A stretch of 64,000 bases of DNA from Mauremys mutica (lineage: Eukaryota > Chordata > Testudines > Geoemydidae): assembly GCF_020497125.1 (NCBI RefSeq), contig NC_059072.1, positions 56,640,697 through 56,704,696 on the forward strand. The letters run 5' to 3'. Position numbers and translations under genes: made by a program. Each line of letters opens with the position of its first letter. Within the stretch, counting starts at the first letter, position 1. The notes below the pieces were generated by a model. It was not told the origin of the DNA, searched no databases, and saw only the letters and a program-made list of their open reading frames with translations. Shown here piece after piece: positions 55,750 to 64,000 of the stretch.

Positions 55750-58200
55750 GTCGAGTATTAAAAGTAGTTTGCTGTTAATTACTGTTTGTCATGTTTGTTT
55801 GCTGAAGACTTTCTGTGAAGAGGGGAGAGGGGTTTGGTAATTGCATAGGACATTCACCATGAACAGGGTACAGACGTGGGGGCAGGATCAACAGCAGGTT
55901 ACTCACTGAGTGCAGTCACTAGGCACCCTGGTCAGTCTGTGAGGTGTTTTTAATGTTCTGTTCATAGGCGGCAGGTGCCCTGCTCCAGGTATACTTTGAG
56001 GTGGGTCTCTCCCCCAGCCCTGCCTGGATCGGGCCCTGGCCCACGCGGGTCTCCCCCCGCCCCGTCAATTCCCTGCCTGGAGCAGGTCCCAGCGCCCACC
56101 TGCCACCCCTCCCCCGGCGTGTCATCCCCCCCCCCCTCCCCGTGCTACGTCCCTACATGACAGTAGAGCGGCTACCAGCAGAAATGCTGTCTGCTACCCC
56201 AGGGTCCTAGCGCCTGCCATCCACAAATGGCAAGGCAGGTTGCCCTCACCCTGCCCTTCTACCGTAGCCCTGAGCCTCTACAATGCCCCAAACCCTCAGC
56301 CCCAGCCCCAGCACGCAACCCCCTACGCCTCCTCCCCCTTCCCACACACCCCTAACCCCTTCCTACGCCCCCACCCCCAGCCCAGAGGCTGCATCCAAAC
56401 TCCGTCCCAAAGCCTACACCCCTCACCCCTTAATGCACACCCACCTGTAACCGTCCTCCCCCTAGAGACCGCTGTAGGAGCAGTAGCCTATCATTCCTAG
56501 AGTCTAGAAGCGGTCTCTACATCACTGCACACCCTACCCACCACAGTCCGCGTCCCTGTTTCAACCCTTTAATGCGAAATCATTATTAAAGAAAAGGTTT
56601 TTAAATAACCATGCTCCATTAACTTTATTTTTACACGTGTGTTGGAAGGGGGCAAACGGGGTGAACGGGGTATGAAACTGCAGAGGAGAGTCAACAGTAA
56701 CTGGGTAAAGAAACAGGGGCAGGTTCAGCTTCTCTGTAAAGCAACTGGAGAGTCATAGGTTACCCTGCTCTCTGAGGAACCTAGCTTTCAAAGCCTCCTG
56801 GATGCACAGCGCTTCCCGCTGGGATCTTCTAATGGCACGGGTGTCTGGCTGAGCGTAATCAGCAGCTAGGCGATTTGCCTCAACCTCCCATCCCGCCATA
56901 AAGGTCTCCCCCTTGCTCTCACAGAGATTGTGGAGCACACAGCAAGCTGCAATAACAATGGGGATATTGTTTTCGCTGAGATCAAAGCGAGTCAGTAAGC
57001 TCCGCCATCTCCCACTGCACCACAGCTGAGCGCTAATGTACCACACACCTCTGACGCTATAACTGTGTAGAAGCGCTTCCCTTACAGGATCACCCAGTCC
57101 CAAATCCAAGTTTCATCACCCCACTATGTAGTAGATTAATAAAAGCTGTTTGCTGTTGTTCACTCTTTCCGTCACGTCTTTCGTGTCAGAAGACTGTGTA
57201 TGTAGGGGGGGGGCAGGGGATTTATAATTGCACGGGATAGCCTACATTAGCAGGGTACAGACTATCGGGGGCAGGATCAACTGCAGGGCACACACAGACT
57301 GCAGTCAGTATTCACCAGGGTCACTCTGTGTGGTGTATGCTGCCCCGGGTCATTCTGTGATGTGTACGCTTGGTCCTAGCGCCTGCCACCCCCTAATGTT
57401 AAGGCATGCTGCCCTTACTATGCACTTCCACCGTAGGCGCGATCCTCTCCGCTGCCCTGAGCCCCAACAAGAGCCCTCATCCACGGACAGATACTCACCC
57501 TTCCCCCACACCCCTCACCCCTTCCTACGCCCAAACCCACAGCCCAGAGCCTGCATCCAAATCCCTATCCAAAGACGGCACCACTCGCCCCTTCCTGCAA
57601 ACCCACCCCTACATGCACAACCACTTGAAACCGTCCCCCACCCCAGAGACCTATGTAGGAGCAGGAGGCTGTCCGTCCTGTATTGTACAAGCGGTCTGTA
57701 CATCAGTGCACACCGTACCCAGCACAGTATGCGTCCATGTTTCAAACCCTGAACAGAAATGCAAAGTAAAAGAAAGATTTATTAACAATAACTGTTCCGT
57801 TTAATTTGTTTTAAAACGTGTTTTGGAAGTGGGGGAAACTTGGAGAACGGGGTATGTAACCGCAGATCTCACTCAACACATAGAGACACAGACCCAGGAT
57901 CAGCTTCTCTTAAAATCAAGTGGAGAGTCATAGGTTACCCTGCTCTCCGAGGAAACTTGCTTTCAAAGCCTCCCGGATACACAGCGCTTCCCGCTGGGAT
58001 ATTCTTTCGGCACGGGTGTCTGGCTGAGCGTAAACAGCAGCCAGGCGATTTGCCTCAACCTCCCATCCGGCCAAAAAGGTCTCGCCCTTGCTCTCACAGA
58101 CATTGTGGAGCACACAGCAAACAGCAATAACTACGGGGATATTCTTTTCGCTGATGTCCGAGCGAGTCAGTAAGCTCCGCCACCTCCCCTTAAGACTTCC
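55750..58200. repeat. Diverged tandem duplication inside the Harbinger element
   Basis: Segment 55750-57125 and segment 57130 to about 58200 share an ordered set of blocks. These are 'tttgctgtt', 'cagggtacagac', 'gggcaggatcaac', 'ccctgagcc', 'cacacccct', 'ttcctacgccc' and the transposase C-terminus. Divergence is sizeable, so the duplication is old. The first unit carries only the last third of the transposase. Confidence 0.75.
56753..57109 (-). pseudogene. Duplicated C-terminal fragment of the Harbinger transposase
   Basis: From GRWRSLLTRFDLSE to the stop after FLREQGNL it matches the end of the transposase at 58160-57928 with scattered substitutions. It lacks the catalytic residues. The sequence before GRWRS (about 57005-57109) does not match the transposase. 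Confidence 0.85.
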
Positions 58201-60578
58201 GAAAGCACACTCCACCACCATTCTGCACTTGCTCAGCCGGTAGTTGAAGAGTTCCTTCTCACTGTCCAAGGCGCCTGTATAGGGCTTCATGAGCCAGGGC
58301 ATTAGCGGGTAGGCTGGGTCCCCGAGGATCACTGTAGGCATCTGCACATCCCCAACAGTTATTTTGTGGTCCGGGAAGAAAATACCTGCCTGGAGGCGTT
58401 TAAACAGACCAGAGTTCCTGAACACACGCGCGTCATGAACCTTGCCCGGCCACCCGACGTTGATGTTGGTAAAGCGTCCCCTATGGTCCACCAGTGCTTG
58501 CAGCACCATTGAAAAGTAGCCCTTTCGGTTAATGTACTGGCTGGCCTGGTGGTCCGGTCCCAGGATAGGGATGTGAGTCCCATCTATAGCCCCACCGCAG
58601 TTTGGGAATCCCATCACGGCGAAGCCAGCTATGACGACCTGGACGTTTCCCAGGGTCACTACCTTCGAGAGCAGGAGTTTGTCTGAATTAGCTGGGGGTT
58701 TGTTCAAGCTTGGTATTGAGTGAGGAAAAGACAGGCAGGACCAGGGTAACACTGAAAAGTCAAGTGGCTGCGTTTATTTAGGGGATAATTACAACGTGGG
58801 CTGGGGAGTAGGCAACTTTGGCTGGGATGGTATCAAAAGTACAAACACACCCCAAAACACAGTAATAATACACTTTATACTGCTCACTACACCACACCAA
58901 ATAGGCAGACACACCAATCACACAGATAGGAATCGGGTTCGTCAGGGCGGTGCCCGGTGCAAACACAGAAAAGAGACCCACGGGCCACTGCCTCAGCCAC
59001 CCTTGCTTTCACACAGAGGGTAAACCCAGAGTGTGGTGCGGCTGCAGCTGGGCAGATTCCACTCACTCAGACCGCGGGGACTGGACCCCCTTGGTCAGCT
59101 ACCCTCTAAGTAGAGGCAGCTCCCCAGTTAAACACACACACACTGGACACAGACAGAGCAGTGATTCAAACACATAAAGCAGTTTGCAATTAACAATTCA
59201 ATAACTAATAGAACAATAATACAAGCTAGCTAAACAATTGTGCAATTCTGAGCTCACTAATACAATCCTGATATCCTGAGTAGATATTTGGTACCAAGTT
59301 AGGGAGGGGAAAAGTAAGAGGCTAAATAAGCTAACTGTCAGATATCAAAAAGCAAATACCGCACTCCAGGCGCAGCTGACCAGCAGAACAGACACCAGAA
59401 GCATGACGAGCTGACAGGGATCGGGTCCAAACGACAACGAATCCAAACGATACGACACGAGCGCGCTTTACCGGGAGGAGACCCTGGCCGAAAGAGTGAT
59501 CAGGTCCTTCAGCTAACACGCGGATGCTCCACACAAATTTTGGGGGGAAATCTAGTTTTATAGAAAGGTGTCACTCCCTCGTGTCAGCATCTGATTGGCT
59601 CCCTGGTCCCTCCTCCCTTCAGGTTTCGAGCTGTTGCCACCACACGTCGGAAGGATTTGCACACGGCACACTGGAGTTGACAAGTAAACAAACTTGACCC
59701 TTAGATGACTGGGTTCAAAAAGAGCAGGAAAGTGAGTCTCTGGGCAGAATTAACCTGACCTCCAGACGACCGACCCAAAAAAAACAGGTTGCTGGGCAGA
59801 ATCAGGCCTCCACACACAGAACTAGCCTGACCTTTAGATGGCCCAGCAGGAGAGAGAAAAAAACAAAAACACAGGAGAGCATACACAGCCAGTGTTGCTG
59901 GGCAGGATTGAGTCTCTGCCCTCTCCTATACAACAAGAACCTGGTCCAAGATGGAGGCTGCCTTGTCCTTTTAACAGGACAAGATGGCCATGGACCGACA
60001 AGAGGCCATACATAGCCATAACTGTGCATCGGATTGCGACAGAGTTCAACGATTGCATTGGCTACTTGCATCACAGCAACCCCCACGGTAGATTTGCCCA
60101 CGCCAAAGTGGTTCGCTACTGACCAGTAGCTGTCTGGCGTGGCAAGTTTCCAGAGGGCTATGGCCACTCGCTTCTGCACAGTCAGGGCTGCTTGCATCCG
60201 GGTGTCCTTGCACTTCAAGGCAGGGGACAGCAAGTCACACAGTTCAAGGAAAGTGCCCTTACGCATCCTGAAGTTTAGCAGCCACTGTGATTCATCCCAG
60301 ACCTGCAGCACTATGCGGTCCCACCAGTCCGTGCTTGTTTCCCGGGCCCAGAATCGCCGTCCCATAGCATGAACATGACCACGTGCCACCATGATCTCCA
60401 CGGCGCGGCGTACCGTGCTTTCTGAGAGGTCTGTGCCAGTCTGAGACTTCATGTCTTCACCGCGCTGCCGTTGCCTCCTCGCCCGATTTCTCAGCATCTG
60501 ACTGTTGAAGAGGTGTACGATAAGGTGCGAGGAGTTGACAACGGCCATAAGTGCAGCGATGATCGCAGCGGGCTCCAT
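57928..60578 (-). pseudogene. PIF/Harbinger transposase, split by a solo LTR
   Basis: This is a DDE/D nuclease that would excise and reinsert the element. The N-terminal part, 60578-60042 (179 codons from MEPAAIIAAL), carries LQVWDESQWLLNFRM and the helix-turn-helix-like FGVGKSTVGVAVMQV. The C-terminal part, 58674-57928 (248 codons plus stop), carries GGAIDGTHIPI, HDARVFRNS, LGDPAYPLMPWL and VVECAFGSLKGRWR, so the three catalytic acids of the HARBI1 family are all present. The two parts are in the same frame, and apart from the insertion at 58680-60041 there is no stop or frameshift over 427 codons. The open frame at 60614 starts 12 codons earlier and is possible. The gene points toward the Myb/SANT-like gene. 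It is inactive as it stands. Confidence 0.88.
58680..60041 (-). mobile_element. Solo LTR of an endogenous retrovirus inserted in the transposase
   Basis: This 1362-bp LTR begins TGTC and ends GACA (minus strand), with perfect 5-bp duplications, GAGTT on the plus strand at 58675-58679 and 60042-60046. A TATAAAA (59562-59556) and an AATAAA (58778-58773) stand in the right order and orientation. The U3 part holds several 'gctgggcagaat'-like repeats between about 59700 and 59920, which may be enhancer repeats. There is no gag, pol or env, so the provirus was lost by LTR-LTR recombination. The short open frames in it are not genes. Confidence 0.92.
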
Positions 60579-60978
60579 GATCGCAGTGGAGTGCTGTGGC
60601 GTCCGCGCTGTCACTTATAACAGGAAAAGTGCGCGAACTGATTTCCTGCCGGCGGGACTGACGGTTTAATGCTGACAGTTACCAAGGACCACCCTCGACA
60701 CAGTTTTCCCCCCAGCAGGCATTGGGGGCTATACCCAGAATTCCAATGGGCAGCAGGGAGTGCGGGGACTGTGGGATAGCTTCCCACAGTGCACCGCTTC
60801 CAAAGTCGACGCTGGCCCCGTTAATGTGGACTCTCAAAGTCGAATTAGTGTCCTTAGTGTGGATACACAAATTCAACTTCGTAAGGTCGATTCCACAAAT
60901 TCAACTTAAGTTGATTCGAAATAGTCTTGTAGGATAGACATACCCTTAGTGTAGCTCTTAGTATACATCTACACTATG

Positions 60979-61240
60979 GGTATGCTTACAGTGCAATGAA
61001 CTCCCACAGCTGGCCAATGTTGGCTGACTCGGACTTGTGGGACTCTGGCTATGGGACTCTAAATTTGCAGTGTAGATGTCTGGGTTGGAGCCCAGGCTCT
61101 GGGACCCTCCCCATTGTGTGGCCCCAGAGCCTAGGCTCCAGCCTGAGCCCATACACCTGCAGTGCAATTTGATAGCCCCATGAGCCCAAGTCAGCTGACA
61201 CAGGCCAGATGCAGAAGTTTTATTGCACTGTAGACATACC
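60979..61240. mobile_element. Harbinger-like MITE
   Basis: The ends GGTATGCTTACAGTGCAAT and GGTATGTCTACAGTGCAAT (inverted at the right) match at 17 of 19 bases. TTA follows the right end; the left flank is less clear. The interior is non-coding. It sits only about 35 bases from the large Harbinger. Confidence 0.75.
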
Positions 61241-61244
61241 TTAG

Positions 61245-61555
61245 GATAGCCCCATAGTGTAGGTGCAGCCTACACTGAAAAAGGGCTTTTTCTGTCTATG
61301 TAGGAACACTCCCTTCCTGGACAATATTAGCTATGTCGACAGAAGCAGTCTTTTGTCGACTAGCTGTGTCTATGTGGGGGGCGACAGTTAAACAAACCAA
61401 ACCCCAGCTATGGACCATGCTCAGTTGATGGAAAAATTCTTCCATTGACCTAGCTAACCCCTCCCAGGGAGGTGGATTACTACACTGGTGGGAGAATCCC
61501 TGCCGTCAGCAGTAATGTAGCATGTCACTATCAACACCACATAGCTAAGCTAGGT
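61245..61555. mobile_element. Harbinger-like MITE, second family
   Basis: 'agtgtaggtgcagcctacac', 'attcttccattgacctagct' and 'ggtggattactacactggtg' parallel the element split at 40430-40925. Its ends are eroded, so the limits are approximate. Confidence 0.55.
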
Positions 61556-61617
61556 CTGGGGACTCTGAGCTCAGATGACCTGGTACTGGTATCAGCAATG
61601 CAGGACCACTCTGGGCC

Positions 61618-61966
61618 AGAGGCAGTTAAAGAATGAAGTCCAACTCCAGATTGTACTATAAACACAATTGCTGTTGTTCCTGCCTTGGAAAGGAGGCCAA
61701 GATGCCGCAGATGGTCGAGGACTGGCAGCGGGAGAAGGCAGCACGCAGAGAAGGAGCGGGAGGACAAAGCCCCGTGGGAGCATCTGCTGGCCGAGACCCA
61801 GGAGCATTTTGGCCACAAGGTGGACTGCCACAGTGCCAAATTCCAGGAGATGGAGAAGAAACAGTGCAAGGAGCTCAAGCTGAAGAAGAAAAAGCTCAAG
61901 GAGGCGGCAAAGAAGAAAGCTGCTGCCGCTGACCCAGAACCTGTTCGTCTCAGCTGGGGTGGCTGA
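61618..61966 (+). pseudogene. GADD45GIP1 (CRIF1/mL64)-like fragment, probable processed pseudogene
   Basis: The reading frame gives EAKMPQMVEDWQREKAAR, a one-base shift near 61745, then EKEREDKAPWEHLLAETQEHF, KVDCHSAKFQEMEKKQ and a Lys-rich tail to TGA at 61964. This order (AKMPQM, a Lys/Arg-rich helix, AETQE, G-x-x-V-D-x-x-S-A-x-F-Q-E, basic tail) is that of the C-terminal half of GADD45GIP1, a mitochondrial large-subunit ribosomal protein. The upstream part (61618-61690) is barely readable and contains a stop. No intron is seen. The identification rests on my recall of the family and should be tested by search. Nothing suggests it is expressed. Confidence 0.65.
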
Positions 61967-63690
61967 ACTAGCCTAGGAGGGCACATGATCTAGGAGCCTC
62001 AGTTTGTGTCACTGCTGGAGCCACAGTTGTCACTGAACTAAATTCTGTTCCCAATGTCTGCCAGACGGGGGCTGAGCAGGGAGCTGGTGGCTCAGGTCTG
62101 GAACGCCAATCATACTTCTCAGAGCAGCAAGTCAACACCACCAGTTACTCTAATTGGCGGGAGGGGGGAAAGTGCTGGGTCAGTGGGCACTGAACTTCAA
62201 GGTCAGCCCCAGTGTAGGAGCTGCCCCCTGGAGTGTGGCAGGGGGCTTTGGGCAGCCTCCCTCCCTGTGTGTACACCCAGCCAGCTCAGCCTGGGTTCTT
62301 CAGCTACCCCCAGCTGGACTCCAATCTGTGCCTGGGCCACCTAGTGGAGTTTGAGTAAGGCAGAGGGAGGTCATTGGAAGGTCCCGCTCGAAAGCCCGAG
62401 GCTCCCCCACACTTCAGACTGGGAATGATACGTTGTGGGGGAGCTGGCATTACCCTACAGAGCCCCAGGGCTCCCGAGTGAATGCTGCTATCGCAGAGAG
62501 GGTGATGACTGCATGATGACTGTGTTAGCAATGTAACCACTAGGCTCCTTTCTCAGCCAGTTCTGCCCCTACCAAACCAGTGACCTGAGATCGCTGTACT
62601 TTGTATGTTGAAACAAAAGGCTCTGACCAGGAGGAGAAAGGAAAAAAAAAAAAAGAGGAGGATGGTGGCAAAAGGATCAGTTCTTAATGGAAGTTCCAAA
62701 CCTTTTTGTATATCAATGTCATGGAGACCTATAGATCATCACCATTTACTCATCCAAGGCATGAGTCTCAAACGAACAATGGCAGGACCCATCATGCTTC
62801 TCATCCACTGGTACACAAATTCCTAAGGGGAAGTGGTGGAGTGGAAGAAGCCAAGGGACAGGCCCTTCTCAGACCTGCTAGAAAATCCCTTCAAAGGCAG
62901 CCTCCTATCAAACTACCAGATAAGGGAGTTGTTATAGGACTGCATGCGGTAAGGATTCATTATACCACTTGTTCCTCCAACCTCACTTTAAACTCGCTTA
63001 TCATTGACCTTTACCTCAGCCTTCTTTCTGGACACTTTCCTCTATTCTTATGTGCCACCTTCAAACTCCCCAACAAGATTTCTCCCCAGTTGGTCAGAAA
63101 GGCAGTGTGATAGCAGGCCAGGACATGCTGATGAAGTGCTAATATACCAAAGTTGTTCTCCCCTCAATTTGAATACTCCTCTCCTGAAGTTCTAAATTAT
63201 TCTCATTTTAGGCTAAAATTCAGCTCAGCCTTATCTAATCTCTTTATACTGTTTTATAACATGTGGTGTATAATGAACATTGTAACTGAACTGCGATTGT
63301 TGAAGTATACCGCAATGTATCTTGCATGGGTGCCAAGGTGGTAGTTATAAATTCAGATTTTTCTTTCAAAGTCAGAGTACAGTACACTGCTTTATAGTTT
63401 TAATTAAAATTCACAAGCTTCAGGTGTGAAAGGCACTGAGCTTTCCCCCACACTGAAGGCCTCTCTGCTGCTTTATAGAAGCAGCTTCCCACTGCTTCCT
63501 CAACCCTCTAACAGGCTGATACTCATCACTAGCAGCAACTGGAGGATTTTGTTTCCCATGAGCACATCTCTCCCCTACCAATGTTTTTATTCTGCGGTGT
63601 CTAAACATATGTTGACAATTACATACTTATGCATGATGGCTTTATAATGTGAGTTCTTGTTGAAAGATATTACAGAAAACCCCAGATAAC
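61967..63690. other. Intergenic DNA, no gene recognised
   Basis: A poly(A) run at 62641-62653 might be the tail of a retrocopy but has no clear duplication around it. Frames at 62054-62354 and 62706-63110 show no known domain. The remainder is unremarkable AT-rich sequence. Confidence 0.4.
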
Positions 63691-63711
63691 ACTGAATCAA
63701 AACTTCAGGTT

Positions 63712-63717
63712 TTTATT
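63712..63717 (-). terminator. Minus-strand poly(A) signal, possibly the TWF1 3' end
   Basis: AATAAA on the minus strand lies in an AT-rich, non-repetitive tract running to the window edge. In mammals TWF1 follows IRAK4 in this orientation, so this may be its 3' UTR. No TWF1 coding sequence is visible, so the link rests on synteny only. Confidence 0.28.
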
Positions 63718-64000
63718 GATAAACTGAAATTACAAAATAGACAGTAAGAAGAGGTTTAGTTAACTGAAATGTTTGAAGGTGTTTTACATTCAATACATAT
63801 GTACTGGGGGAAAGATTCCATAATCAGTATTGTAATCACTTTTAGATTTATCCAATGCCTACATAAAGCAAATGATATTAACAGCTTGATTTGTTATACA
63901 AACCTCTAATACAAATTAACTTCTTAATTTAAAAACCTCATTTCCCCCATACTTACCTTTTGCCATATGGGTGTTTCAAAAGTAATTTATCACTTGCTCA

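Larger units (their letters stand above)
53460..60945. mobile_element. PIF/Harbinger DNA transposon, 7.5 kb, near-complete
   Basis: The ends AGGTCTGCTCTACACT and the inverted GGGTATGTCTATCCTAC are imperfect terminal repeats of about 35 bp. They are flanked by CTA (53457-53459) and TTA (60946-60948), consistent with the 3-bp TWA target of this superfamily. It carries the two genes expected of an autonomous Harbinger, a Myb/SANT-like protein (plus strand, left) and a DDE transposase (minus strand, right), pointing toward each other. Both are damaged: the first by a frameshift, the second by a solo LTR. A stretch of roughly 1.1-1.4 kb between them is duplicated. Confidence 0.88.

Noticed and set aside
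57228..57804. Two Pro/His-rich frames of 174 and 132 codons
   Set aside because: They lie in a C-rich non-coding stretch of the duplicated Harbinger interior, and the equivalent frames are not kept in the other copy.
63956..64000. Minus-strand donor-like AAAAG|GTAAGT with a short open stretch before it
   Set aside because: Only 14 codons are open before the window edge and they match nothing I know in TWF1. It cannot be judged without more sequence.
1..64000. CRISPR arrays, operons, bacterial-type defence genes
   Set aside because: No regularly spaced identical repeats or prokaryotic gene organisation occur; all sizeable genes here are spliced vertebrate genes or transposon genes.

Overview
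The window is vertebrate nuclear DNA, most likely from a cryptodiran turtle. It holds intron-rich genes with GT-AG splice sites, a CpG island, CR1-type LINE fragments, and many hAT, Harbinger and mariner-like elements. It also has a tRNA-derived SINE whose tail resembles a CR1-type LINE, as in the turtle Pol III SINEs. The species cannot be named from the sequence alone.

Two complete protein-coding genes can be read exon by exon. PUS7L, a TruD-family pseudouridine synthase-like protein, lies on the minus strand from 23586 to 9857 in 8 coding exons (694 codons plus stop). IRAK4, the Toll/IL-1 receptor signalling kinase, lies on the plus strand from 28391 to 49383 in 11 coding exons (463 codons plus stop). 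They are head to head around a CpG island at about 27.4-28.1 kb, probably a shared promoter. In mammals the order is PUS7L-IRAK4-TWF1; TWF1 itself is not visible, though a minus-strand poly(A) signal near 63.7 kb could be its 3' end.

Layout: 1-9.8 kb is repeat-bearing DNA downstream of PUS7L, with two hAT MITEs and an LTR-like element. 9.8-23.6 kb is PUS7L, with two more copies of the same MITE, a tRNA-SINE and other transposon pieces in its introns. 23.6-28.1 kb is the intergenic and promoter region, with a minisatellite, a CR1 fragment and the CpG island. 28.4-51.1 kb is IRAK4, whose introns carry an antisense CR1, mariner-like MITEs, hAT elements and nested insertions. 53.46-60.95 kb is one 7.5-kb PIF/Harbinger transposon. 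Its transposase reads open over 427 codons but is split by a 1362-bp solo LTR with a perfect 5-bp target duplication, and its Myb/SANT-like accessory gene has one frameshift. Beyond it are two more MITEs and a decayed intronless fragment resembling GADD45GIP1 (CRIF1/mL64).

I found no new multi-gene system. The most informative observations are the datable transposon nest, a phosphomimetic-looking residue in the IRAK4 activation loop, opposed splice donors in the putative bidirectional promoter, and a recurring family of small imperfect palindromes.
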